A program made the position numbers and the translations under genes. From NCBI RefSeq assembly GCF_002099425.1, contig NW_018344059.1, positions 8,863,501 to 8,927,500 of the forward strand: a DNA stretch of 64,000 nucleotides, in the 5' to 3' direction. The DNA comes from Phascolarctos cinereus (lineage: Eukaryota > Chordata > Mammalia > Diprotodontia > Phascolarctidae). How positions within the stretch are numbered: position 1 is the first letter of the stretch; each line of letters opens with the position of its first letter. A model generated the notes under the pieces. It was not told the origin of the DNA, ran no database searches, and was given only the letters and a program-made list of their open reading frames with translations. Of the stretch, positions 22,660 through 33,479 are shown in pieces.

Positions 22660-23600
22660 CAGCATAGTTTGGTGGAAAGAGTATTGTACCAAATTTGGAA
22701 TCGGGAGACTGGCTCTAATTTTTAAAAATGCAAAACTTATTTTAAAAAATTTATTGATATCATAGGATCATAGATTTAAAACCAGAAGGAGCCTTAAGAG
22801 GCCACTAAGTTCAACTTCCTCATTTTATAGACAAGGAAACTGAGGCCCAGAAGTTAAATGACTTGTCCTGGGTCACAGTAAGTATCAGGAGAAAGATTTG
22901 AACTTGGACCTTCCTGACTCGTAAGTCCAATTCCCTATTCACCATAGCACACTGCTTCTCTACCTTTTATTTTTATATCCCCTTCATTTCCAAATATATC
23001 CCCCATACAACAAGTCATCCCTTATGAGAAAAAGAAACAAACAAAAAATAGTTCAGCAAAAGCAAGTACAATGTTCCACACCCACAGTCGCCCACCCCTG
23101 CAAAGAAGGAAAAGAGGTACGCTTTCTCATTTCTTCTCTGAGGACAGGCCTGGAGACTTGGCTTTGTGTCCTAGCTCTAAGACATAGGAGCTGTGGGATG
23201 AGTTCCTGTGTTTCTAAGTAAAAAGAACACTAGATTTGGGTGTCAGAAGATTACTACCCATGTGGTCTTTGGCAAGTCACTTAACCTCTATCTAAGGACC
23301 TCACTCTCTTCATCTATATAACAAGGGGCTTAGAGTGGATGGCCTCTGAGTTCCCTTCTACTTCTCAATTTATAGTTCTAAAAGACTGGTGTTCCAAATG
23401 CTAGCTCTGATACTTAACCTGTGTAGTTTTAAGCCAGTCACCTAACATCTTTGGGCCTCATACATAAAATGAGGAAGCTGGTCTATACCTTCCTGCTCTA
23501 AGTGATGACACTGTAAATAATAGACAAGTCATTTTACTCAATAAGTCTCCATTTTCTCATTTTTATAAAACAGGGATAATAATGCCTGCTCTATTTAATT
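22660..23600. repeat. MIR cluster with an L1 3' UTR fragment
   Basis: 22660-22735 plus MIR head. 22760-22960 minus MIR ('ctcattttatagacaaggaaactgaggcccag'). About 22965-23150 minus L1 3' UTR ('tttccaaatatatcccccatac', 'gttcagcaaaagcaagtac', 'tgttccacacccacag'), same type as 9.55 kb. 23215-23390 plus MIR ('gatttgggtgtcagaaga', 'ggcaagtcacttaacctctat'). 23395-23600 plus MIR-like tail(s). Confidence 0.65.
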
Positions 23601-24115
23601 TGGTTTGTCATGAAGGGAGTAGTTTGTAAACCATAATTCTTCATATAAATGTAAGTTAATATTATACTTATTCTGAGTATGAGAGCCTACCTTCAACACT
23701 CAACTGAGTATGAAAGAATAGTTTGAAAACACACAAAGGAGTAATTCCACCTTGTTTTGGGCTGCAAAGGCTTTTTTTAAAGAAATAATACTTATTGATG
23801 ACATGTGCCAGAAAATGAAAAAAAGTAGTTCCAATGAGTTCAAATGATACACACAAGGGCAGGATTCAGTCCTGGGACATCCCCTGCCCACAAATTAATA
23901 ACTCTTTGGTTTATTATACCCCTACCCAGAGTTCATTTTGAAAAATTTCAAACTATCTCTAATATTCTACAGTAATGAAGGTCCTTCAGATCCCATATAA
24001 GCATTGAAGATAACAATACATTTATGCATGTAGGACAGTCTTTATTCTACATCATAGAAAATGCAAAACTAATATACATATATAGTATTTATAAAAACCT
24101 ATAAACAAGACAGGA
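23601..24115. other. No feature recognised
   Basis: Unique-looking AT-rich sequence. Overlapping 62- and 63-codon minus frames have no recognised product. Confidence 0.4.
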
Positions 24116-24119
24116 AAAC

Positions 24120-24205
24120 ACATAATGAACTCTATCAATGTCTCTTAAAATGTGGGGCCCAGAAGTGAACACAATGATCCAGATACTAGAGCAGAGTACA
24201 GCTGC
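24120..24205 (-). repeat. CR1/L3 LINE scrap
   Basis: 'ctcttaaaatgtggggcccagaagtgaacacaatgatccagatactagagcagagta' matches the same antisense CR1/L3 segment as 12.36 kb. Confidence 0.65.
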
Positions 24206-24329
24206 CTCATCACACTCAGATTGGATTTGTCTGTAAAATGGGGAGCAATAATACTTTCACTACCAAACTTACACCAGACTGTTGTAAGGAAAATGCTTTG
24301 AAAGCAGTAATGGGATATAAAAATGTGAC

Positions 24330-25705
24330 CTAGTCTAATAATGGGTATACATTCTGTATATTACATTGGGAGAGTGGAAAAGTGTTACTCTCCCCTCCTC
24401 CCATACCTTGCTCTGGCTCTTGCCTTCCTCCAAAGGTTCATGGTTGTTGGAATAACAATGACTCAATGGGAAAACTCATATAAGCCAAGTTAAAGGCAAA
24501 AGAATGCCATCCCTGAGGTCTGCCTATCTCCCTTCCCCCTTCCCCCTGGGTATTTTTACTCTTTTCACAGTCTTTCAACACCTCTGAGAAACACCATGTG
24601 ACTTCATCCTATTTCCCTCCAGAAATAAAAGTAAGAAACAATTGAAAAGAGTGATTTATTTACTTTATTTTATGTATTTATTTGTTTTTAACAGTGTGGG
24701 CAATAGCCCTGATGCTATGGCAGTAGATTAGGTTAAGAGTACTATGGGAATTTTAAACTCTTGTCAACTTCTGCCTTATTAGAAGCAGAATCATCAAAAG
24801 TTAGTTTTAATTTTGCAATTAATTTCCTCCATTTTCTCTGAAACCATCATCCCGATTTCTTTACCTACTTTTTTATGGTTATGCTTGAGATAAAATAAAA
24901 TTCTTCCTGGGGCTGTCTGCCCAAGGTACCATGTACCCAGGTATGTCAACATTGTGAGAAATCAAGATCCTGGCCACTAATGTCTACTCATATACTTCTG
25001 TGCTTTTGCTTTAGCCTTTCCTAAAATTTAAGTCTCACTGTGCTGGAATTTTTTTTAATATATCAGTACTGGTCACAGAAAGGAGAGACTAAGAAAACCG
25101 GTCCAGACTTAGAGGCAAATCTCTTGGACAAACTAGTGGTCTCCCAACATGGAGCAATGAAGATTAGAATAAAAGTGCCAACTTTCCTATGCTCAGAGGA
25201 AGCCAAATAATACCACATTTGGCGCAACTATGGCCTCCTGTTTCTCAACTATTTCAAAATACATTCAGATTTCCAAGTAACTAATCCCCAATACAAACCA
25301 AATTAAATCTTAAACAATTTGAATATATCATGAGGTTTTGTTTGTATTCCTCCTGTGTCCCTCTCCTAAAAAACCTTAGTGTATATATTGCCTTGCACAT
25401 TATAGTCTGCCTGACCTCATTACTGAATTTCAGCGGATTCTGTTCTTGAACAGACATCATGTCTGTCCATACCACTGTGGGCTTGCTAAAAGGACACAAA
25501 CTCTAGCACAGATAGACAGATCAGCATTATATCACTCACTGTACTATAATGCCCCTGGAACATCCAGCTGAACTTGTTAAATGAGCTCTTTGTTATAAAT
25601 CACCCAGTTACCAGGCTTTCCTTTCAAGTCTCCATAGCAGGTGCTAAAATTCTCCTGAGAAGAATTTTGTATTTCAAAATCTGGGGGGAAAATTGGAGAG
25701 GCTGA
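24330..25705. other. No feature recognised
   Basis: About 1.4 kb of unique-looking DNA with no recognised repeat, exon or RNA gene. Confidence 0.4.
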
Positions 25706-25707
25706 GT

Positions 25708-25965
25708 CTTGGGGTTGTTGTTGTTTAGTCATTTCAGTGGTGTCCAACTCTTTGTGACCTTATTTTGGGATTTTCTTGGCAAAGATTTTGAAGTGGTTTA
25801 TAATTTCCTTCTCCAATTCATTTTATAAATGAGGAAACTGAGGCAAACAGGGTTAATTGACTTGTTCAGGGTCACATATCTAGTTAGTGTCTGAGGCTAG
25901 ATCTGGACTCAGGAAGGAGAGTCTTCCTGACTCCAGATTTGAACTCAGGAAGATGAGCCTTCTAT
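25708..25965 (-). mobile_element. Mar1-type SINE
   Basis: Reverse copy: 'gttgttgttgtttagtcattt', 'tgtccaactctttgtgacc', 'attttcttggcaaag', 'aatttccttctccaattca', 'tgaggaaactgaggcaaac', 'agggtcacatatctagttag'. Near its head a segment is partly repeated (ctcaggaaggagagtcttcctgactcc, then ctcaggaagatgagcctt). The tRNA-like head itself is missing. Confidence 0.88.
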
Positions 25966-26153
25966 AGAAAAGTGTCATGGTACATAGGTACCATCAGAGA
26001 GGAACTCATAGTAATATATTTCACAGATTGTTAGATGTGAAAGGATATTTAAAATCCTCACCTAATCTCTCCTTCACACATTGCCAATTCCACCTTCCTC
26101 CTGCACAGGTGTGATTATGCACTCTACTCCTTAGAGGTTCTTCATTGCCTAAC

Positions 26154-26358
26154 TTATTAACCTTTTTTCTCACAATGTTTTTTGTGTTATGGATTCCCCT
26201 TTGGCAGTCTAGTGAAACCTATGGACCCCTTTCCAGATTAATATTTTCAAGTGCATAAAATAAAATACATAGGATTACAAAGTAAACAATTTATATTGAA
26301 ATACTGTTTAAATATATATAAAAAAATAAAATCCTAGGACCTCAGGTTAAGAAACCTT
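26154..26358. mobile_element. Non-autonomous hAT-class DNA transposon fossil
   Basis: 'ttaaccttttttctcac', 'atggattcccctttggcagtctagtgaa', 'tatggacccctttccag', 'gtgcataaaataaaatacataggattacaaag' and the reverse-complement end 'ggttaagaaacctt'. The ends are inverted (ttaacc / ggttaa). Candidate 8-bp target-site duplication: tgcctaac (26146-26153) and ggcctaat (26359-26366), 6 of 8 matching. Confidence 0.7.
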
Positions 26359-26414
26359 GGCCTAATGAATAAAAAAATCAACCTTACTGGTGTAGCATGC
26401 AAGGTCTTTTAGAG

Positions 26415-26590
26415 TAAGGGTATCAAACTCAAATAGAATATAGGGCAAATAAGAATCCCTGCAGGCTGTCTATTGACTTAGCTTTAAAATGTAATGTTAT
26501 CTATGTTTTATTGTATTTTTAAAAATTTTGTTAAGTATTTCCCATTTACATTTTAATCTGGTTCTGTCCTACTCTGGAATGTTGCCACAG
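26415..26590. mobile_element. hAT-like MITE fragment
   Basis: 'agggtatcaaactcaaatag', 'ccctgcaggctgtctattgac', 'tattgtatttttaaaaattttgttaa', 'tttcccatttacattttaatctgg' match a common marsupial element whose two ends are inverted repeats. The second end is truncated after 'tctggaatgttgcc'. Confidence 0.55.
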
Positions 26591-26860
26591 CCTCTGTTCT
26601 AGAGTCTGGCTCCAACTTCAACCTTGTCTCACACTAATTCCCCTAATATATTCTATGCTCTAGCCAAACTTGAGTTCAAAGCATCATGTGTACATGTCCC
26701 ACACTTTCCCAACTCCATAGCTTTGCTGATGCTGATCTCTGCAATTACAATGTATCTTCTCCATCCTCAAATTTCACCTCTTAATCCCTCAACTAAATTT
26801 TTCTCATTTGAATTCACAGCACTTTATGCTCTAACAAAAAGATAGACTGTTATTTATACT
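26591..26860 (+). repeat. L2 3' region fragment
   Basis: 'tctatgctctagccaaacttgagtt ... cacactttcccaactccatagctttgctgatgctg' has the L2 3'-region pattern. The 73-codon frame here is chance. Confidence 0.45.
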
Positions 26861-26864
26861 CTAA

Positions 26865-27060
26865 CCTAAAAAGTAGAAAAGGCCTTGGAAATCATCTAGT
26901 TCAAAACTCTCGTTTTATAGCTGAAGAAGTGGAAGCTGAGAAGCAAAGACACAAAGTCACCTGTCCAAGGTTCCAAGGCTGGTTAAGCAAAGTTGGGACC
27001 ATGACCTGACCACAGACTATCAAAACAGTGGTTCTTTGAAGTCCACCACACTGCCTCTCT
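26865..27060 (-). repeat. MIR-type SINE
   Basis: 'cttggaaatcatctagttcaaaactctcgttttatagctgaagaag ... cacctgtccaaggttccaaggctgg ... ccacactgcctctc'. Confidence 0.75.
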
Positions 27061-27370
27061 ATCAGCTACTTATATACACACCATGCTAATTTGTGCTTTT
27101 TTCTTTCTTTCTTTGCTTGTACGGGCTTAGAGGAGTTGTTTTTAAAGGAATATAGAGATTTTTTTCAATTACCATGTATGTACAATAATATTTTAGGTTT
27201 CTGAAAGCCAGCAACAGCAAACTGCCTGGTGGACTGGCACTCTGTCCTTTTTTCCAGATATTGACTTATGGAGTCTCAGAAAAGTATTTTATAAATGGTA
27301 GCCACTGACCATGACTTCAGTTAAAGCTTATTGGTCTCTTGGTCATAATGAGTAGATGCTCCAAAGCATG
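27061..27370. other. No feature recognised
   Basis: Short unique-looking spacer. Confidence 0.35.
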
Positions 27371-27377
27371 TTTCTTC

Positions 27378-27600
27378 ATAATTATAATAGCTAGCATTTA
27401 TATAGTGATTTTTTAAAATCTCATTTCATTCTCATAACAATCGTTAGAGGTAGATGCTATTATTCTTCCCATTTTACAGATAAGGAAACTGAAGTAGACA
27501 GAGGTTAAATGACTTGCCCAGATCACTCCAAGTTGGATTTTTAAACTCAAGTTTTCCTAACTCCAGGACCAGCATTTTATCCATTGTGTCATGTGCCTGC
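27378..27600 (-). repeat. MIR-class SINE
   Basis: 'aatagctagcatttatatagtg', 'ctcatttcattctcataacaat', 'cccattttacagataaggaaactgaagtag', 'gacttgcccagatcac', 'ttttatccattgtgtcatg'. Confidence 0.85.
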
Positions 27601-27659
27601 TCCTTGATGCAAGAGAAGCAGCTGCAATACCTTTTTTTTGAGCTTTTATAAATTCTCAA

Positions 27660-27902
27660 CTTATTTCATCCTGCCTTCTCCTACACCTCAGTGTTTCAAT
27701 GACAAAGATTTCCAGGCCTAGAACAGACTCATCATTCCTTATTACCAAATCTTGCTAGTGATACCCTTCCACTGCTGAAGGCTCAGCTGAGGTGCCAGCT
27801 CCTCCAGGAAGCCTTTTTTGATCTAGCTACAAGCAACTTCTCCTTCAATTTCTCTGGTCATTTTATTTTGCCCTCTTCTATGTCACTGATCACTTTCTAA
27901 CT
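27660..27902 (+). repeat. L2 3' region fragment
   Basis: 'gctgaaggctcagctgaggtgccagctcctccaggaagccttttttgatctagc ... tttattttgccctcttctatgtcactgatcac' matches the L2 3' region. It ends at the target site of the next hAT element. Confidence 0.65.
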
Positions 27903-28594
27903 CAGAAGTTCTCAGGGTGTGTATAGACTGTGAATCCCTTATTAAGGTCCCTGAGACCTTTTCAGGGGGTCCTAGAAGTCGAAATTATTTTCATAATAAT
28001 ATTAAGATACTATTTGCCTAACAAAATGCTCCTCCCCTTTCCACCTATATATCTGTGTAAGGCCAGATTTTCATCATATACTTCAACCAGAGCAGCATAT
28101 CTCAACAGATTACATGCAGAAGATATGAGAATCTGGCTGTTGTCTATTAAGCCAGACATTTAAAGAGGTTTGCAAAAACACATAAAATAATGTTACTCTT
28201 CTTACTAAACTTTTGTTTCAGAAAAAATTATTTTTCATAAAAATATGCTATGTTAAAATGTATTTTTAAACTGATAAATGTTAAACACTTTAAATTTTTT
28301 ATATGGTAAAATTAGATAGATATAACCTACATAAATAAAAGCTCCTTGGAGTTCTTAATTTTTAAGAGCGTAAAGAGGTGGGGCAGCTAGGTGGGGCAGT
28401 TAGGTGGCGCAGTGGATAGAGCACCGGCCTTGAAGTCAGGAGGACCTGAGTTCAAATTCAGCCTCAGACCAAACACTTGACACTTACTAGCTGTGTGACC
28501 CTGCTTAACCCCAATTGCCTAAACAAAAACAAACAAACAAACAAACAAAAAGAGTGTAAAGAGGTCTGAAGGCCCAAAAGTTTCAGAACCACTG
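27903..28594. mobile_element. hAT-class DNA transposon fossil (about 520 bp without the nested SINE)
   Basis: Left end cagaagttctcagggt and right end gtttcagaaccactg form imperfect inverted repeats (right end reversed reads cagtggttctgaaac). Candidate 8-bp target-site duplications are ttctaact (27895-27902) and ctctaatt (28595-28602), 6 of 8 identical, which fits hAT transposons. Internal words 'ggtccctgagaccttttcagggggtcc' and 'tcataataatattaagatactatttgcc' are typical of an old mammalian hAT (Charlie-type) family. Non-coding, non-autonomous. A 77-codon frame here is chance. Confidence 0.78.
28380..28550 (+). mobile_element. Marsupial tRNA-derived SINE nested in the hAT element, with duplicated head
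   Basis: The body 'gcgcagtggatagagcacc', 'tgaagtcaggaggacctgag', 'actagctgtgtgaccctg' and an (AAAC)n tail are preceded by an extra partial head (gggcagctaggtgg, then ggcagttaggtgg), so the first about 16 bp occur twice. Flanked by agagcgtaaagaggt (28365-28379) and agagtgtaaagaggt (28551-28565). The usual 'gggcaagtca' before 'cttaacccc' is missing, a small internal deletion. Confidence 0.95.
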
Positions 28595-28604
28595 CTCTAA
28601 TTTG

Positions 28605-29230
28605 GAGTTGAAGACAAGATGATAAAAGGTTAGTGTAATAACAAGGTGATCCCTTTTTCAAAGTATGAACATCCCTCTGATTGAGTCAGAAAGGGTAAGA
28701 TAATTGTCTGGGCTGAAAGCTGGCTATGTACATTGGACCCCTTTATCTATTTGAAAGGATGTCATTAGGGTGATACAGCCACATCTTCTCATCTTTTAGG
28801 ATTCTTGTCCATTCCTATATACTGGATCCACTTAATTTTATATGTCTTCTTGTTCTTTTATTATCTCCAAGGTTTTTTTTGGGGGGTGGGGAGGGCGGGC
28901 AGCAGAACCACGACTCATGTCCTTAGACTGTCTTGTTATCCTTCATTTTTACTATAAGACCAGCCCATTTATTTCAGTCTTAAAGTCTTTGACACCATTT
29001 CTCTTACAAAAACCAGCACTTGTAATATGCCACAGTAATAATGCAGTTTACAGAATACAGCCTAGTTATCCTTATCATTCATCTTTTCTTTGCTTTTTAG
29101 GTTATATACAAGAATGATTCTTCTGAGATCACGGTATTCCATGATTAGCAGCCAGAGTATCACTAAAAGAACACTAGTTTTACAGTCTTATTTGCACAAT
29201 CACAACAGCCCTGTGACATTTGTCATGATA
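28605..29230. other. No feature recognised
   Basis: Mostly unique-looking. Contains a T8G6 run at about 28873. A 91-codon plus frame (28842-29117) has no recognised product. Confidence 0.4.
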
Positions 29231-29234
29231 GGAA

Positions 29235-29580
29235 GAACTGAAAATAAAGTGGATGCCCATCAATTGGGGTTGAATGGCTAAAAAATAATGAACATAATAA
29301 ATTCAGAGAAATATGGAAAGACTTATATGAACTGATGCAAAGTACAAAGTAAAGTAAGATGAGCCTGGAAGGCAATATTTATGACTACAAAAATGTAAAT
29401 GTAAGACTACCAAACACCACCCCCCCACACATACAAAGAGAAACTGTACATTGTAAACGAATAAAGAACATGTTTGGCTCCAAAGAAGAGACATGAGAAG
29501 ACACCTCCTTTCTAGATGTTTGGGGGCTCATGGGCATGGAACATAGCATATAACAATCAGGTATTTTTTTTTAACATGAT
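29235..29580 (+). mobile_element. L1 3' end fragment
   Basis: 'gtggatgcccatcaattggggttgaatggct', 'aataaattcagagaaatatggaaagacttatatgaactgatgcaaagt', 'gatgagcctggaagg', ending in T/A-rich sequence. Degraded relative to the 32-kb copy. Confidence 0.75.
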
Positions 29581-29689
29581 GACTGCTTTTGCTGGTTTAT
29601 TTCCTTTTAAAATCTATATATTTTTGTTATGAGGGAAGACTCTTTGAGAAGAGGAAGGTAAGGATACAGGGGAAAATCTATGGGTTTTT

Positions 29690-29905
29690 AAAAAATATAT
29701 CAATAAAAATTTATTATTTGAAAGCAACACCCCTAGGAGACATCACAAGTATTATCATTCCCATTTTATGGATGGGGAAATTGGAGATCTGAGCAATGAA
29801 ATGACTTATCTAAGGCCACATAACAGGTTAATGGCAGAGCAGTGATTCACACCCCTATCTATTGACTCCCAGATCAGTGTTCTTTCCACCCTATACCAGA
29901 CTGTA
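29690..29905 (-). repeat. MIR-type SINE
   Basis: 'cattcccattttatggatggggaaattggagatctgagc', 'gacttatctaaggccacataacagg', 'cagtgttctttccaccctatac'. Confidence 0.78.
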
Positions 29906-30034
29906 CTAGGCACACATCCATTCCGTCTTTATACAGCTGAGTACCTAGAAATTAAAAGAGAACCCCTGAAAAGATACTAGAAAGACGCTGTAAAGACACC
30001 TGCTATGTACTCACTTCTCCTTCCATTAAAAATA

Positions 30035-30300
30035 ACAATAATAATAACTACCATTTTAAGTTTTAGAAATTGTTTTGCATATATTACCTCATTTAACATC
30101 CTCACAACAACCTTGTAAGGTAGGTGCTTTTATTAACTTCATTTTACAGGTAATGAAACTGAGGCTAAACGATGTTAAATGACTTGCCCAAGGCCATACA
30201 GCTAGGAACTATCTAAGATAATATTTGAACTCAGGTTCTTCATCACTGCAAGTGTATTTTTCCACCTCTCCATTGCACCATCTAGCTGCTTTGGAGCTGC
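30035..30300 (-). repeat. MIR-class SINE, nearly full length
   Basis: 'ataataactaccattttaagttt', 'ttgcatatattacctcatttaacatcctcacaacaaccttgtaaggtaggtgc', 'cattttacaggtaatgaaactgaggc', 'gacttgcccaaggccatacagctagg', 'ccattgcaccatctagctgc'. Confidence 0.88.
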
Positions 30301-30940
30301 TAGCTCATGGCTTTGTTTGAATAGCTTCCATCAGGCAGCTTTTCATTTGAGAAGGCCCAGTTCCCCTTGTATCCATTATAATGGACCTCCCAAATTCCTC
30401 CCTATGGCTTGCCTTTGAGTCCACAGCTGCAGCCTCAAGCCCCATTGTTCTCCACTTGTGTCTGAGGGAGTTTGGCTTGGCCTGGCCTCTCTTATAATAA
30501 AATGATGAGTTTACTGAAAACAGGCCTTTTAGGATCCCTGGATTAGGGAGGTAAAGCCTAATTTGATTGAAAAATAACTTCACTCCAGGTCACTTGAAGG
30601 CTTTCTACTCATACTCCCAGCTCCAGCTGGGTTTGGCCAGGAGCCTTGTAGGCTCCAGTTGGGCTTAGGTTTCAAGTGGTCAGTAATTACCAACAGTGCC
30701 ACATGGAAGACTGAGCAGGCTTTTCCAGGGCACTTTTCCAAAATAAGGTGGTAGTGATGTTAAAAGCCAAGAAGCCTTAGGCTAGTCAGTGACAAAGTGA
30801 AATTAAGAGTCAGCATTTCCTCAGATTTGGGGCCTGGATGATCCCTGGTGGCTGTCAACACCAATCAGACCAGAAAATTCTCCTTCTGACACTGATACTA
30901 AATCTGAAGTTAATTCATTTTGTTGGGTCTAGTCTTAAGA
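30301..30940. other. No feature recognised
   Basis: Unique-looking, moderately GC-rich. A minus frame of 92 codons (30305-30583) has no recognised domain. Confidence 0.4.
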
Positions 30941-30944
30941 GTGA

Positions 30945-31150
30945 CATAGAAGACAGGACAATGAGCCTGGAGCCAGAACATCTGGGTGGAAGTCCCAGTT
31001 CTGATGCTTATTAGTTGCATGATCCCAGGTAAGTCACTTGACCTTTTTCAGTCTCAGTTTCCTCAAATAATTATAATAATACTACCACATACCTATGATA
31101 ATGTTGCAAGAAAAGCATTTTGTAAATGATAAAGTGCCACGGAAATGTTT
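30945..31150 (+). repeat. MIR-type SINE
   Basis: 'gagcctggagccagaacatctgggtggaagtcccagttctgatgc', 'catgatcccaggtaagtcacttgacctttttcagtctcagtttcctcaaat', 'catacctatgataatgttgcaag'. Confidence 0.85.
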
Positions 31151-31409
31151 TGTTCTGATGACTTCCATAACCTAAAGCATGGATGGATTCCTGAAGAATC
31201 AGGAGAAAAAAGCAGCAACAGTGGACATCTCACTTAAGTCGCTGGCTTTGCATTTACTCATTCATTTTCTGCTCAGGGTTTGTTCTGAATTTTATACATT
31301 CAAATGTCAACAAATTCGACAAACATTTAACAACAAGGTTCTATTCTGAGTGCTGTAGAGGGATATAAAGTTGAATAAGACCTAGTTCCTTCACTGAAGA
31401 TAGATTGAG

Positions 31410-33020
31410 AAAATAGCAGAATCAGATGGATTGTTTGGTTGGCTGAATGACTGGACCTCAAGGCAAAGTTATGAATTGTCGCACTGGAATGAGGTCTCTA
31501 AAGGTCTGTCCCTAGGCTTCACCCTTGGTCCTAAGCTGCTCAACCTCCTTGTCAATGACTCAGATGAAGGCATAACAACCTGCTCACCAAATTGGCAGAA
31601 GATGCAAGACTCAAAGGTACAGTTGACATGCTGGATTGATGGTCAGCATCCAAAACGGACCTTGACAGGCTAGAATAATATACTGCATCTTGTAAAATAT
31701 AATTTAGTAAGGGTAAATTGATAATATTACACCTAGTTTAAAAATCCTCTGTACAGGTACAAGGTAGGTATGACTTAGATAATGGTTCATGTGAAAAATA
31801 CTTAAGATTTTTAACGGACTAAAAGTTCAAAGACAATCGTGTAACATAGTCAAAAATTAATGTTGGTCAGTCAACAAGCATTTATTAATCACCTACTGTG
31901 TGCCAGGCAATGCAATTTTTAGGCTGAAGATAAGAAAGCCACAGTGTCCCAAATAAGGAAGGAAGGTGATGATCCTGCTATACCTTTGCTCTGGTCAGAC
32001 CCCATATATTGACTACTATATCCAAGTGTGAAAGGGCACTGACGATCCAACCATTGTGGAGGGCAATCTGGAACTATGTCCAAAGGGCTATAAAATTGCG
32101 TGTACCCTTTGACCCAGCAATAGCACTTCTAGGTCTGTATCCCACAGAGATCATAAAAATGGGAAAAGGACCCACACGTACAAAAATATTTATAGCAGCT
32201 CTTTTTGTGGTGGCAAAGAATTGGGAACTGAGGGGATACCCATCAATTGGGGAATGGCTGAATGAGGTGTAGTATATGAATGTAATGGAATACCATTGTG
32301 CTTTAAGAAATGATGAGCAGGCAGACATCAGAAAAACCTGGAAAAGACACATACGAACTGATGCTGAGTGAAATGAGCAGAACCAGGAGAACGTTGTACA
32401 CAGTAACAGCCACAATGTGCGACGACTGATTTGATAGACTTGGCTCTTCTCAGCAATATAAGGATCTAAGACAACTCCAAAAGACTCAAGATGGAAAATA
32501 CTATCCACATCCAGAGAAAGAACTATGGAGTCTGCATACAAGTGGAAGCATACTATTTGCTCTCCTTTTCCTTTGTTGTTTTGTTTTATTGCTTCATTCT
32601 CATGGTTCCTCCCATTAGTTCTAATTGTTCTTTACAAAATGACTAATAGGAAAATATGCTTACTATGAATGTATAAGTAGAGCCTATATCAGATTGCATG
32701 CTGTCTTAGGGGCAGTAGGGGAGGAGAAGGAGGGGGAGAAAATTTAAAACTCAAAATCTTATGGAAATGAATGCTGAAAACTAAAAATAAATTAATAAAT
32801 AATTTTTTTAAAAAAAAGAAAGGGCATTGACAAACTGAAACATGCCCAGAATTGTGAGGGTACAAGACACCATGTCATACAAGGACTAGCTGAACAGCCT
32901 GGGAATGTTGAGAGTAGGGAAGGAAGACTTTGGCAGTGAATGATAGATGCCTTCCAATATTTGAGGGATGGTCATGCAGAAGAGGGACTGAATTTGTCCT
33001 GTTTAGCCCTAGATAGCAAG
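31410..33020 (+). mobile_element. CR1/L3 LINE, RT region and 3' end, interrupted by an L1
   Basis: 31430-31680 covers the CR1/L3 reverse-transcriptase core: 'ggtctctaaaggtctgtccctaggcttcacccttggtcct' corresponds to the GVPQGSVLGP motif and 'cttgtcaatgactcagatgaaggcat' to N(D)SDEG. Then 'ggaccttgacaggctagaa', 'ggttcatgtgaaaaatac', 'ctctggtcagaccccatat'. After the L1, 'aaagggcattgacaaactg', 'atttgagggatggtcatgcagaag' and 'tgtttagccctagatagcaagg' complete the 3' part. An L2-type tail scrap (31865-31925) lies in the first half. Frame broken at many points. Confidence 0.75.
32044..32817 (+). mobile_element. L1 LINE, 5'-truncated, ORF2 C-terminus plus 3' UTR, with target-site duplication
   Basis: The C-terminal ORF2 coding end is still open for about 76 codons (to 32272): WNYVQRAIKLRVPFDPA, IALLGLYPTEIIKMG, FIAALFVVAKNWELRGYPS, IGEWLNEV then stop. 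It is followed by 'aataccattgtgctttaag', 'gaacgttgtacacagtaacag', 'atccagagaaagaactatgg', the 3' UTR and an A-rich tail. Flanks gaaagggcactgac (32030-32043) and gaaagggcattgac (32818-32831) form a 14-bp target-site duplication with one mismatch. The best preserved L1 in the window. A 155-codon minus frame (32074-32541) is its antisense shadow. Confidence 0.95.
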
Positions 33021-33475
33021 GAGCCTAGGTTGGGCTGGTTTTCCTTTAAGGGGGCAGGGAAGCCATTCCTTGGGATTATCATTGGTTTGGCATCCTAGCC
33101 ATCAAAAGCATAAAAGGACCAACCCACGGGGAGCTGGTATGGGACAGTTGAGCAGAATTGTACTGTCCTGAAAGAATACTTTTCTGATCTGATGTGGTTG
33201 AATAATCTGATAAATTCAGAGGTAGAGGGAAGTAGTACTTTACATGTTAGTTTCTTTCTAGCAAGATAATGTGTTTTTAAATGTTATTATTAGTTTAAAA
33301 AAAGTTTTTCTTACTGAATTTGATGGTCCATGAGTGTCTCACTGTATTCTAACCCCGAGCTTGAATCTCTGTACTAGTCTGAGAGAGCCTGGCCCACAAT
33401 AATTTAGGATGCTTTTCTCACAGAACTGTGTATCTAATTTACTAAATAATGCCACTGTTCACAATCATAATTTAA
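33021..33475. other. No feature recognised
   Basis: Unique-looking sequence. Confidence 0.35.
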
Positions 33476-33479
33476 GAGC

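Noticed and set aside
32074-32541. 155-codon minus-strand open frame
   Set aside because: It is the antisense shadow of the well-preserved L1 ORF2 C-terminus and 3' region.
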